Source of the DNA: Rhizorhapis sp036570425
Lineage (GTDB): Bacteria; Pseudomonadota; Alphaproteobacteria; Sphingomonadales; Sphingomonadaceae
Assembly: GCA_036570425.1 (NCBI GenBank)
Contig: DATCYF010000023.1
Span: forward strand, 186,001-250,000
Length of the DNA stretch: 64,000 bases
Direction: 5' to 3'
A program made the translations under genes and the position numbers. The notes under the pieces are model-generated. The model was not told the origin of the DNA and made no database searches. It saw only the letters and a list, made by a program, of their open reading frames with translations. Shown here in pieces: positions 43,516 to 52,195 of the stretch. Positions within the stretch are counted from its first letter, which is position 1. Each line of letters begins with the position of its first letter.

Positions 43516-44388
43516 TTATGCTGCTCGTGCTGTCATCTTTTGCAGGGTTCCGAGTGCCGCGCGGAGAGCTTCGTCGACTTCCACATCAATGCTCTTGCGG
43601 TCTGGTTGCGGATTTTGCGAAGATGTGGAGGTGACGCGGGCTGGCTCCAGCCAGGCAGGCTGTTCCTGCGCAGCGGCTTCGCGCGCTTTTTTTGCTGTGA
43701 CAGCCTCAGCAACCAACTGCCGCCGATGCGCCATTCCGCGCTCAAAGCGGTCAACCAGTTCAGTGATGCTGAAATGAGAATGGTTGGAAAGCCTGGTTCC
43801 GCTGGTAATGATTCCGGCGGGATCTTCGACCGGCGAGCTTGCTGCTGGGATATTCTCCCTGACATCGGCGGACGCTTGAAGGGGCGCCGGCACTGCATCG
43901 CACTCAAGGTCGACCTCGTCCAGCGGCTCGGGCGTCTTCGGAAGACGTAACCCCTCGCTTGATTCGACGGGCGCTGCGCTGACTGCCAGTGATCCGATTT
44001 CCGCAAAGTCACTATTGGCGAAAATCGGGCGGCGAGGCGGGGCGTCCGGATGTGAATCTGCTCGGTTGAAGGTTGGGATGGATTCTTCTTCATAGCTCAT
44101 GTCCATGAGCGAAGGCGTGCGATTGCGCATTCTTTCCAGAAGAAGATTGAATGCGAAGGCAAAGGCCATGGCGCTGACACCGGCGGTGAAGGCCAGGAGC
44201 AGCCGTGCCTTCTCTCCAAGGGGTGGAGCGGCTGCGGAGACGATGGCGGGAAGCCCCGAGGATACCGAGGCCATTTCAATGAAACCCATCGGTGTCAGCA
44301 TGACCGCTGCGGCAACTGCGCCGCCCGATAGAATCGCCATGATTGCGCCAGCAGGCGACTTGCGTTTTCTTGCAATGCGAATTGCCAT
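43516..44388 (-). CDS. membrane-anchored protein of unknown function
   Basis: 290 residues from MAIRIARKRKSPAGAI. Two membrane segments near the N-terminus (about 15-40 and 63-83), then a long low-complexity cytoplasmic or periplasmic tail rich in Pro, Ala and acidic residues, ending in a helical part (FSITELVDRFERGMAHRRQL). No catalytic motif. It is 15 bases downstream of the glycosyltransferase gene on the same strand, so the two may be co-expressed. Confidence 0.7.
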   Translation of the reverse strand: MAIRIARKRKSPAGAIMAILSGGAVAAAVMLTPMGFIEMASVSSGLPAIVSAAAPPLGEKARLLLAFTAGVSAMAFAFAFNLLLERMRNRTPSLMDMSYEEESIPTFNRADSHPDAPPRRPIFANSDFAEIGSLAVSAAPVESSEGLRLPKTPEPLDEVDLECDAVPAPLQASADVRENIPAASSPVEDPAGIITSGTRLSNHSHFSITELVDRFERGMAHRRQLVAEAVTAKKAREAAAQEQPAWLEPARVTSTSSQNPQPDRKSIDVEVDEALRAALGTLQKMTARAA

Positions 44389-44403
44389 AATCTTCTCCAC
44401 CCG

Positions 44404-45624
44404 TCAGGCTGCCTTGGCTTTTGCAAAGCGTCCAAGCAGCTTTTGGTAAACCGGTTCATAACGTGAAATATTTGACGACCAGTTACGATCACGCTCGACA
44501 AAGGCACGCGCTATCCGCCGCCGCTCGTCCCACAGAGATCGATCGGAAAGCATGTCGGCCAAGGCTTTGGCCATTGCCTGTGGATCGCCTGGCGGAAAAA
44601 GCGTGCCGGTAACGCCATCTTCGATCAATTCCCGATGGCCGCCGACGCTTGATGCAGCGACAAGCCGCCCCTGCGCCATGGCTTCCAATGGCTTGAGCGG
44701 TGTCACCAGATCAGTGAGGCGCATCCCCTTCCGGGGATAGGCAAGGATGTCGATCAGACTATAATATTTCTCGACTTCTCCATGCGGCACACGGCCTGCG
44801 AAGATGATATGATTGACGGCCGGAGACGTGGCGGCTTGTGCGCGCAATGCATCTTCCATCGGTCCCCCGCCAACCAACAGCAATTTGGCATCAGGCCGCC
44901 GAGCCAGCAAATGAGGCATAGCCGCGATCAGATCGTCGAGTCCCTCATAGTCATAAAAGCTGCCGATAAAGCCGATGACGTTCGCGCCATCGAGTCCAAG
45001 CTGCGTTCGCAAACGGGAGTCGGGCGGGACGGGAGCGCCGAACATGTCCATGTCCACACCATTTGGGGATACGATGATCTTGTCCTCCGCCACGCCCCGG
45101 GCGAGCAGATCCTGCTTCAAACCTCCGCAAATGACCGCAACTGCGTCGGCCGCGCGCACGGCGTGACTTTCCAGCAAGCGAGTCAGGCGATAGCGAAGGG
45201 AACCTTCAGTCCCGGTTCCATTGCCGACGGCTGCATCCTCCCAAAAGGCGCGAATCTCGTACAGGAAAGGCACATTCTGCCGCCGAGCTACCCGCAGCGC
45301 CGCCAGCGCATTGAGGACGGGCGAATGGGCATGCAGAAGATCAGGCTTCCAGACGCGCGCCAATTCATCCACCTTGCTGGCCAATGCGCCGATCTCCCGC
45401 CATTCACGGAGCGGTGATGGCCCCCTTGCCTCGCCCTGCGTACGATGAAATTCAAGGTCGTCGACGGTTTCAACGTCAGGACCGGATGCGGTGTGCCGCT
45501 GGCCTGTGACGCAGGCGACTTCCCATCCCATCGCGATCTGCGCTTTCAATATCGCGCGGGTACGGAATGTATAGCCGCTGTGCATCGGCAGGCTATGATC
45601 CAATATGTGCAGGATGCGAGTCAT
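44404..45624 (-). CDS. GT4 glycosyltransferase, exosortase-A-associated type
   Basis: 406 residues. The N-terminus ILHILDHSLPMHSGYTFRTR is the hallmark of the glycosyltransferases linked with exosortase A/PEP-CTERM gene sets (Daro_2409 type). A GT-B fold follows, with a nucleotide-binding half around IGFIGSFYDYEGLDDLIAAM and EAMAQGRLVAASSVGGHREL. Such enzymes build exopolysaccharide. No exosortase or other polysaccharide genes are next to it here. Confidence 0.87.
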   Translation of the reverse strand: MTRILHILDHSLPMHSGYTFRTRAILKAQIAMGWEVACVTGQRHTASGPDVETVDDLEFHRTQGEARGPSPLREWREIGALASKVDELARVWKPDLLHAHSPVLNALAALRVARRQNVPFLYEIRAFWEDAAVGNGTGTEGSLRYRLTRLLESHAVRAADAVAVICGGLKQDLLARGVAEDKIIVSPNGVDMDMFGAPVPPDSRLRTQLGLDGANVIGFIGSFYDYEGLDDLIAAMPHLLARRPDAKLLLVGGGPMEDALRAQAATSPAVNHIIFAGRVPHGEVEKYYSLIDILAYPRKGMRLTDLVTPLKPLEAMAQGRLVAASSVGGHRELIEDGVTGTLFPPGDPQAMAKALADMLSDRSLWDERRRIARAFVERDRNWSSNISRYEPVYQKLLGRFAKAKAA

Positions 45625-45704
45625 TACCGCGTTCTTTTGCCTGCAAAGCGTTAACGCGACGTCAACCCCGTTCTTCTAGGCTTGCCTCTCCATCAGCGAC
45701 AGAA

Positions 45705-45848
45705 ATGGCTCGTCAGAACATGATCGACAATTTTGCCTTGTTCGTCAGTCATGGCTTATTGCTGCTTGCCGCCTGGCGTCTGATTTTCCGGGACGATCTC
45801 GACAAGGAAACGCCGCCGGATGTCGTGCGCAAAGAACGTAAGCGATAG
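45705..45848 (+). CDS. small single-pass membrane protein
   Basis: 47 residues from MARQNMIDNFALFVSHGLLL. One membrane helix (about 10-30), then a charged tail (RDDLDKETPPDVVRKERKR). The ATG has only a weak ribosome site. It sits alone on the plus strand between two minus-strand genes. I believe it is real because of its clean membrane-helix plus charged-tail pattern, but no family is assigned. Confidence 0.55.
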   Translation: MARQNMIDNFALFVSHGLLLLAAWRLIFRDDLDKETPPDVVRKERKR

Positions 45849-45917
45849 CATTGGTGGGAGCGGCTGAGGCTCATCCTGTTCAACTCAGCACCATCCGGAC
45901 GATGGCATATTCCTCTC

Positions 45918-47708
45918 TTACGCCGCTATTCCGTCAAATTGCAGGCTGGCCAGCCGGGCGTAAAGTCCTCCCTTGCGAATCAGATCCTCGTGCGGACCCT
46001 CTTCGACAATCTGACCTGCATCCATCACCACGATGCGGTCGGCCGCGCGAACGGTGGCCAGACGGTGCGCGATCACGATGGTGGTGCGGTCACGCATCAG
46101 ACGATCAAGAGCGTCCTGGACCAGTCGTTCGGATTCGGCATCGAGTGCGGAGGTGGCTTCATCCAGCAACAGGATCGGCGCATCGCGTAGCAGCGCACGA
46201 GCAATGGCGACTCGCTGGCGCTGGCCGCCGGACAGGCGTGCGCCGCCTTCGCCCATGAATGTGTCCAGTTTCTCAGGTAAGGCTTGGAGGAAATCTTCAG
46301 CATTGGCCGCGCGGGCGGCGGCCCATATCTGATCGTCAGTTGCATCCCACCGGCCATAGCGCAGGTTGTCGCGTGCAGACGCGGCAAATATCACCGTTTC
46401 CTGCGGCACGACCGCCATATGGGCACGAACGTCGGCAGGATCTGCCCGACGCAGATCAATGCCGTTAAGGCATATTCGCCCTTCGGCAGGATCGTAGAAG
46501 CGCTGAGCAAGCTGCAACAGCGTTGATTTACCTGCGCCGGAGGGACCTACAACCGCAACGGTTTCGCCGGGCCGGATTTCAAGCGAAAATTCGTTCAACG
46601 CCTTTGCTTCAGGTCGCGTCGGATAGCGGAAGGTTACACGGTCGAATGAAAGCTGCCCATGCGTTGTATCAGGAATGGGGAGAGGGTTGGCCGGTGCTGC
46701 AATGCCGGGCTCCTCGGCCAGCAATTCGCCTAACCGCCCTGCGGCCCCTGCGGCGCGGAGCAAGTCACCATAAGTTTCCGTAAGCGCGCCGAAGGCGCCC
46801 GCTACCAGTCCGCCAGTCAGGACGAATGCCGCAATCGCCCCGCCCGACAGGCGGCCCGCAGCGACATCCAGCGCCCCCTGCCACATGATCATGGTGATCG
46901 AGCCGAAAATGATCGTGATCACGATTGCCGTCATGAATGCGCGCATCAATATGCGACGGCGAGCGACCGCGAAGGTCGCCGCAACGGCTGCCTGGAACCG
47001 CCCTGCTTCACGCTGTTCCTGTCCGAATGCCTGAACGATCTTCATTGCGCCCAATACCTCGGCCACAGTTGCGCCCACATCGGCGACTCTGTCCTGACTG
47101 GTGCGGGACAGGGCGCGGAGACGGCGGCCGATTAACATGATTGGCAGGACGACGACGGGAATCCCGAGGAGCAGCATCGCCGTCAATTTGGGCGCCAGCG
47201 TGAAGAGGTAAGCGATGCCGCCTACGCCAGTGACAATGTTACGCAAGGCGACGGAAACAGTAGTGCCCACTACCTGTTCGATGACCGCCGTGTCTGCGGT
47301 GAGGCGGGAGGCGATTTCCGATGGCCTGTTTTCTTCAAAGAAAGCGGGTGCCAGCCGGAGCAAATTGGCCTGAACTGCCGTCCTTATATCCGCAACGACT
47401 CGTTCACCGAGCCAGGAAACGAAATAATAGCGCGAAGCCGTGGCCAGCGCCAAAACAACGACAATCATGAACAGATAATGAAAATAGGGGGTTATGTCCC
47501 CTCCACCGGCCACAAATCCCTTGTCGATTACCCGCTTGAAACCGCTGGGAATTGCGAGCGTTGCGCCTGAAGCGAGAAGGAGAGACAGGGCTGCAGCAGC
47601 GACGCGGCCCGGATAATGGGAGGCATAGCGCCATATGAAGCGCAGATTCCCCATCTTGCGCGTTCCAGCCGGGGCAGCAACTGGCGATGCTTCACTATTT
47701 TTTTCCAT
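45918..47708 (-). CDS. ABC exporter, fused membrane and ATPase domains (MsbA/ABCB-like)
   Basis: 596 residues from MEKNSEASPV; a longer start exists. Six membrane helices (about 30-315) of the ABC exporter type I fold, then a nucleotide-binding domain with VVGPSGAGKSTLLQLAQRFY, LSGGQRQRVAIARALL and ILLLDEATSALD. It acts as a homodimer and exports lipids, peptides or drugs; the substrate cannot be told. Divergent from the PHB depolymerase gene. Confidence 0.92.
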   Translation of the reverse strand: MEKNSEASPVAAPAGTRKMGNLRFIWRYASHYPGRVAAAALSLLLASGATLAIPSGFKRVIDKGFVAGGGDITPYFHYLFMIVVVLALATASRYYFVSWLGERVVADIRTAVQANLLRLAPAFFEENRPSEIASRLTADTAVIEQVVGTTVSVALRNIVTGVGGIAYLFTLAPKLTAMLLLGIPVVVLPIMLIGRRLRALSRTSQDRVADVGATVAEVLGAMKIVQAFGQEQREAGRFQAAVAATFAVARRRILMRAFMTAIVITIIFGSITMIMWQGALDVAAGRLSGGAIAAFVLTGGLVAGAFGALTETYGDLLRAAGAAGRLGELLAEEPGIAAPANPLPIPDTTHGQLSFDRVTFRYPTRPEAKALNEFSLEIRPGETVAVVGPSGAGKSTLLQLAQRFYDPAEGRICLNGIDLRRADPADVRAHMAVVPQETVIFAASARDNLRYGRWDATDDQIWAAARAANAEDFLQALPEKLDTFMGEGGARLSGGQRQRVAIARALLRDAPILLLDEATSALDAESERLVQDALDRLMRDRTTIVIAHRLATVRAADRIVVMDAGQIVEEGPHEDLIRKGGLYARLASLQFDGIAA

Positions 47709-47760
47709 GTTTGCGCGAGTAGCAGCCGATATAGATCGCCTCAATCTACTTTATATGTTA

Positions 47761-47775
47761 TGCTGCGTTGCACAA
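47761..47775. promoter_or_regulatory. candidate PhaR-type binding site upstream of phaZ
   Basis: TGCTGCGTTGCACAA lies 67 bases before the depolymerase ATG. PhaR repressors of alphaproteobacteria are known to bind TGC-rich sequences with paired CTGC/GCA halves. The match is short and the assignment rests on the neighbouring gene. Confidence 0.35.
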
Positions 47776-47841
47776 TGGGCGGCTACCCGCCCCCGCCGCA
47801 GATGATATGGAAGAAGGCGGAAAAATATAAAGGGCCGTTGA

Positions 47842-49062
47842 ATGCTATATGATGCTTACGAACTCCAGCGGAATTTGCTGGCCGGGGCGAGCGCATGGGC
47901 CAATGCCAGCGCGGAATTTCTGAATAATCCAGCCAATCCTTTTTCTTATTTGGGCGGTGGCCCGGTGCTCGCGTCTGCGCTGGACGTCTTTGCCCATGCG
48001 GCGGCTCCGCGCGGCAAACCGCCTTTCAATCTGCCTTTCACTGAGATCGACGGCAAGCAGGTGGCCGTCACTGAACGAATCGAATGCCGGAAAACCTTCG
48101 GCCAATTGAAACATTTCGTTCGCGAAGGGCGGGAGAACGATCCGAAGCTATTGATCGTTGCGCCGATGTCCGGGCATTTCGCGACGCTGCTCCGCGGCAC
48201 TGTGGAACGGATGTTGCCGCGCCACGACGTCTATATCACGGATTGGCGGGACGCGCGCAACGTGCCGCTGAGCGAAGGCCATTTCGATCTGGACGACTAT
48301 GTCGATTATGTGATCCAGTTCCTGGAGCATATCGGGCCGGGCACGCACATGTTGGCGGTGTGTCAGCCTTCGGTGCCCTGCTATGCTGCGGCCTGCATCA
48401 TGTCCGCAGACAAAAATCCCGCAAGGCCGCGGACACTCACGATGATGGGCGGTCCTATCGATACGCGTGAAACGCCGACGGTGGTGGACAGGTTGGCCAC
48501 GGAACGGCCTCTTTCGTGGTTTGAGCGAAATGTAGTCGCAACCGTTCCGTTCTCATATCCCGGCGCGGGCCGAAAGGTCTATCCGGGCTTCATGCAGCTC
48601 GCCGGATTCATGTCCATGAATTTGGGCAATCATCTGATGAGCCATTGGGAGATGTTCAGGCACCTGGTCCAGGGCGATGATGAAAGTGCGGATGCCACAA
48701 AAGATTTTTACGAGGAGTATCGCTCGGTTTGTGACATGACCGCAGAGTTTTACCTCCAGACGGTGCGGGAGGTTTTCCAGGAACATAGCCTTCCCCGCGG
48801 GGTTTTCGAACATCGTGGCAGGCAAGTCGATCCAGCAGCGATTACGGATGTCGGGCTTCTTGCCGTGGAGGGGGAGCGGGACGATATTTCTGGTCTGGGT
48901 CAAACCAAGGCAGCGCTTACCATCGCCACTCATTTGCCCGAAGAACTGAAGCGATATTATATGGCTGAAGGTGTCGGCCATTACGGTATTTTCAATGGCA
49001 GTAAGTGGCGGACCCGGATAGCCCCAGTTGTTGAAGAATGGATCGCCCTGCACGATGCCTGA
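47842..49062 (+). CDS. phaZ: intracellular polyhydroxybutyrate depolymerase
   Basis: 406 residues. Alpha/beta-hydrolase fold of the PhaZ type with a cysteine nucleophile: the lipase-box position reads AVCQPSVP (Cys174). The N-terminal YELQRNLLAGASAWANASAE and GPVLASALDVFAHAAAPRGK blocks are typical, and the late GVGHYGIFNG carries the catalytic His. It mobilises stored PHB. Known intracellular depolymerases use the same Cys. No pha synthesis genes are in the window. Confidence 0.94.
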   Translation: MLYDAYELQRNLLAGASAWANASAEFLNNPANPFSYLGGGPVLASALDVFAHAAAPRGKPPFNLPFTEIDGKQVAVTERIECRKTFGQLKHFVREGRENDPKLLIVAPMSGHFATLLRGTVERMLPRHDVYITDWRDARNVPLSEGHFDLDDYVDYVIQFLEHIGPGTHMLAVCQPSVPCYAAACIMSADKNPARPRTLTMMGGPIDTRETPTVVDRLATERPLSWFERNVVATVPFSYPGAGRKVYPGFMQLAGFMSMNLGNHLMSHWEMFRHLVQGDDESADATKDFYEEYRSVCDMTAEFYLQTVREVFQEHSLPRGVFEHRGRQVDPAAITDVGLLAVEGERDDISGLGQTKAALTIATHLPEELKRYYMAEGVGHYGIFNGSKWRTRIAPVVEEWIALHDA

Positions 49063-49097
49063 TGGGCACAAGCAGACAATCAGTCATTAAGATGAGA

Positions 49098-49130
49098 GGG
49101 GCCGCCAGCGCCTTGCGCACTGACGGCCCT
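49098..49130. terminator. long imperfect GC hairpin downstream of phaZ and of the micro-ORF
   Basis: GGGGCCGCCAGCGC pairs with GCGCACTGACGGCCCT over about 12 positions with small bulges. It could end phaZ transcription on the plus strand and the micro-ORF transcript on the minus strand. There is no clear T run on either strand, so efficiency is uncertain. Confidence 0.5.
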
Positions 49131-49204
49131 TCAACATGGTCAGCGGCCGGAAGTGCCGCCTCGGGAAACATCTTTACCGCGCTAAAAGCGGGGTAAACCC
49201 TTGC

Positions 49205-49261
49205 TTAGCAGCGAGTTCCCCGAATGGACTTGACCGACCCCCTAGCTGAACCATGAGACAT
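49205..49261 (-). CDS. 18-residue micro-ORF with an exceptionally long Shine-Dalgarno
   Basis: The ORF encodes MSHGSARGSVKSIRGTRC and stops at TAA. The sequence ahead of the ATG, GAAAGGAGGTGATCCG, is complementary to the full 3' tail of 16S rRNA (GGATCACCTCCTTTC), far more than normal genes have. The peptide is basic, rich in Ser, Gly and Arg, with a single C-terminal Cys and no membrane segment. A palindrome lies 68 bases upstream. Function unknown. A leader peptide, a small regulatory protein or a ribosome-titrating RNA are possible. Confidence 0.45.
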   Translation of the reverse strand: MSHGSARGSVKSIRGTRC

Positions 49262-49328
49262 CGGATCACCTCCTTTCGCTTGTTGAAGCCTACGCCACCC
49301 TTCTTTCGATCTGGTGACATGGACAGTT

Positions 49329-49347
49329 GTGAATCATTCCGATTCAC
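49329..49347. promoter_or_regulatory. palindrome GTGAATC-N5-GATTCAC upstream of the micro-ORF
   Basis: Perfect 7-bp arms (49329-49335 and 49341-49347) around ATTCC, bordered by TT and CAA. Size and symmetry suit a dimeric transcription factor. I cannot name the regulator. On the minus strand it lies 68 bases before the micro-ORF start, within promoter range. Confidence 0.5.
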
Positions 49348-49449
49348 CAATCAAGGCTTGAATAATTCTTTTTCCAAACGATAATTATGCGCTCGCGCCG
49401 CGTCGCCGGTTTGATTTCCTTACAATTTTGCATTGTGCGCTAGTGACGA

Positions 49450-49980
49450 TCAGGCGCGGCAATCCTCTATGACCCGCACAATCTCAGGCCAGACGGGCGT
49501 GGTGAGCGGAGGCAAGCCCGTTACCTCCACCGCAATGCGGCCCCGGCTGAAGGCGATCTTGTCAAGCCACGGATCACGCGGATCGACATCCGCCGCCACA
49601 TAGGAAGGTGAGCCCGTCACATTGCGCGCGGGCCATAACGCATCGCCGAAACTGGTCCGAACGATCATCTGCGCACCATTTGCGCTGACACTTCCCGCCC
49701 GTGCTATCTGAATACGGCGGAGTGATTTGTCGCATCGGATGAACAGATCCGTAGTGCGACTCATATTTACATATTGCGCAGCTGATCCGCTTCCGTCCTG
49801 CTGGTAGGACCATTCGCCTGGACTCACCGGGCGATCGCGCCAGTTGGCGTTTGGCTGCGGCGCTGGCGTAGCGGGTACGGACGGTGCTTGTTGGGGCGGG
49901 GGTGGCGGAGCTTGCCGCGACGGAGCGACGCAGGATGCGAGCGCCAGCAGCAGGGCCGTTACGGGGATGGAAAGGCGCAT
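49450..49980 (-). CDS. lipoprotein of unknown function with proline-rich linker
   Basis: 176 residues from MRLSIPVTALLLALASCVAP, with lipobox LASC. A Pro/Gln-rich linker (about 20-50) is followed by a compact domain (WSYQQDGSGSAAQYVNMSRT, LFIRCDKSLRRIQIARAG) holding two cysteines near its ends. Not a family I can name. It is 105 bases downstream of the TonB-dependent receptor on the same strand but probably independent. Confidence 0.72.
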   Translation of the reverse strand: MRLSIPVTALLLALASCVAPSRQAPPPPPQQAPSVPATPAPQPNANWRDRPVSPGEWSYQQDGSGSAAQYVNMSRTTDLFIRCDKSLRRIQIARAGSVSANGAQMIVRTSFGDALWPARNVTGSPSYVAADVDPRDPWLDKIAFSRGRIAVEVTGLPPLTTPVWPEIVRVIEDCRA

Positions 49981-50085
49981 GGCGAACTCTATGGCGCATA
50001 GCGCAGCCGCGCTCAACCGTTATTAGCTGACCTGCCGATGGCCTGTTTATATGGGGCGGCCACATGCGTAGCCGCCCCTGATTGC

Positions 50086-52101
50086 TCAAAAGGTCATGTG
50101 GACGCCGCCATAAACGGCGCGACGCTCGACCGGGTAGTAAGCCACTGTGGCCGTATCCGACATGATCACGGCTGATATATCGCCCACCGCCTTCTTGCCC
50201 GTCAGATTGCGCGCATCGAGAAACAATGTGACCCCGTCGCGCACCACGGCTTCGGCAGAAAGACCGAGCAGCGTATATCCGGGTGCTCGCGTAGTGTTTG
50301 AATAATCCGTCCACGCGCCCTTGGGAGTCCACTCGATATTGGGCGTCACGCTGAACGTGTCAGTGCCAAGCCGGAGTTCAGCCCGATATTGATGCTTGGG
50401 AACGACCGGCAGGCGATTGTCGCCATATTGCGCATCATCCCTGAAGCGAAAATCGTTCAGTTGATAGACCTGCCTCAACCGTGCCCAAGGCGCGAGAGCG
50501 AGGTCCAGCCCCGCCTCAATGCCCTGATGTCTCGTTCTGCCGGCATTAAAAGTCGATGAAGGCACATCGGGCGCTAGTGCGAACTGGAGCATTTCGCTCC
50601 GCAGATTTGATCGGTAAAAAGTTACGTCCCAGGAGGCGATGCCAACCCGGCCGCGCGTGCCGATTTCCATTGTCCAAGCTTTTTGCGGTCCTACGTCGAC
50701 AAATCCGGGAACACCCATGGGCGGGGTCTGCTTCAGTTCGCTAAACCCCGGAAGCTCCACGGATCGGCTGTAATTCGCATAAACCTGCACATCATCGGCA
50801 GGCTCGAGAAGCATACCGAATTTAGGTGCGAAGCTGTCGAAATTCGCCTTGCCGCTCCGTTGGGCATCCAGGCGATTTTCGATCTTCCGCTGACCGCTGG
50901 TATGAATACCGCCGACGATCAGAGTGAGACTATCGATGGGCTTGATGCGGAACTCGCCATAGCTGTTGATGGTGCGCGCCGTCTGACGGGCGTCTGCTGT
51001 AAGAGCGCCGCGTGAGCCACTGACGTTTACATATTGCAGGGCAGCCATGGTTCCGAATCGAGCTTGGCTGCCAAGAGTCAGTTCCACTGGCAGTCCCGCT
51101 ACCTCGCCAGCCAGATCAAGGCTGGCAAATATCCCCCCATCACCAGATTTCTGATCGATGACCTCATAAATCGGGTGGAAAAGCTGTTTGCTATTATAGA
51201 AGGCGCCGAACGCGAGGGTTCCGTTGCCTAAGTCGACTGCAGTGCGGTTCTGCAGCCGAATGGAATCGATATCTCGCTCCTGATCCTTGGTGATATTGTC
51301 CGGGCGGGAGAGCTTGGGGGTGGTCAACGCCTGCTCAAGCGTTAACGAGCCAGGCAGATCCTGATTGATATGGCTGATCGTTGCATAAAAGCGCGTTTCC
51401 ACCGCATCGGAGAGCCGAATGCCAACATTGCCGTTGAATCGGATGGCACTGCGCTTGGAATGATCGCGGTCTCCGTCCGAATTGTCAGTCGTCAGTGCGA
51501 CATAGGCGTCGCCCCTGGCTGTCGCAAAGCCAGCCGCGGCCTTCCCTCGGATCGTAGAGAAACTCCCGCCATCCAGCCTGAATTCGAAACGTGGCGCGGT
51601 GCGGCCTGTGGGTGTCACGGCATTAATCGCTCCACCCAGCGTCGAGCCGCCCATGCTGAGCGCATTGGCGCCGCGATATACTTCGATCCGCTCGAACACC
51701 TGCGGGTCAAGTTCCTGGAAGTCGCCATTGTCGTCCGCAAGGTTGATGGGAATGCCATCCTGCAACAGCGTAATGCCCCGCATATGATAACCGCGGCTGA
51801 TGCCGGAGCCGCGAATCGAAAGGCGCACCTCCTGCCCAAAACGAGGCTGCGTATAAACGCCGGGAGAGAAGGCCAGTGCATCACGCAGCGACACTGCGAC
51901 CTTGTCCTTGAAGGAATCCGCACTGACGACATCCACGCCGCCCGGGCGCTTTTCGATTTCTGAACGGGCCTCGTCGGTAGCGCTTTGGGCAGTGACGATG
52001 ATGGACGGATCGCCGCCTGCGTCGGCATGCGCGGCTGTGAAGGGAATGGCAGAAAGGACAAGAGCGGATCCGCCGCTCAAAAAAAGGATAGGGGAAGACA
52101 T
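50086..52101 (-). CDS. TonB-dependent outer-membrane receptor
   Basis: 671 residues from MSSPILFLSGGS; longer readings have no signal peptide. A signal peptide, a TonB-box-like SIIVTAQS, a plug domain (ADSFKDKVAVSLRDALAFSP, RGSGISRGYHMRGITLLQDG, VYRGANALSMGGSTLGGAIN) and a 22-strand barrel ending in Phe (GVHMTF). It follows a DUF2946 gene. DUF2946 genes are often found beside copper-type receptors, so copper is a reasonable guess. No ligand can be read from the sequence. Confidence 0.92.
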   Translation of the reverse strand: MSSPILFLSGGSALVLSAIPFTAAHADAGGDPSIIVTAQSATDEARSEIEKRPGGVDVVSADSFKDKVAVSLRDALAFSPGVYTQPRFGQEVRLSIRGSGISRGYHMRGITLLQDGIPINLADDNGDFQELDPQVFERIEVYRGANALSMGGSTLGGAINAVTPTGRTAPRFEFRLDGGSFSTIRGKAAAGFATARGDAYVALTTDNSDGDRDHSKRSAIRFNGNVGIRLSDAVETRFYATISHINQDLPGSLTLEQALTTPKLSRPDNITKDQERDIDSIRLQNRTAVDLGNGTLAFGAFYNSKQLFHPIYEVIDQKSGDGGIFASLDLAGEVAGLPVELTLGSQARFGTMAALQYVNVSGSRGALTADARQTARTINSYGEFRIKPIDSLTLIVGGIHTSGQRKIENRLDAQRSGKANFDSFAPKFGMLLEPADDVQVYANYSRSVELPGFSELKQTPPMGVPGFVDVGPQKAWTMEIGTRGRVGIASWDVTFYRSNLRSEMLQFALAPDVPSSTFNAGRTRHQGIEAGLDLALAPWARLRQVYQLNDFRFRDDAQYGDNRLPVVPKHQYRAELRLGTDTFSVTPNIEWTPKGAWTDYSNTTRAPGYTLLGLSAEAVVRDGVTLFLDARNLTGKKAVGDISAVIMSDTATVAYYPVERRAVYGGVHMTF

Positions 52102-52195
52102 AATGAACAACCTCGATCGGGCACACGCCCGGCGAGCGTTGCCCATGAACCATGCAGCCAAGTCGGTTCGCTTCCGAATGGCTTCGATAACAGGA

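Larger units (their letters stand above)
49063..49449. other. gene-poor region with micro-ORF, hairpin and palindrome
   Basis: 387 bases between phaZ and a minus-strand lipoprotein gene. Reading the minus strand it contains, in order, a palindrome (49329-49347), a full-length Shine-Dalgarno, an 18-codon ORF and a GC-rich hairpin. It looks like a short, independent minus-strand transcript. Nothing on the plus strand looks coding. Confidence 0.55.
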
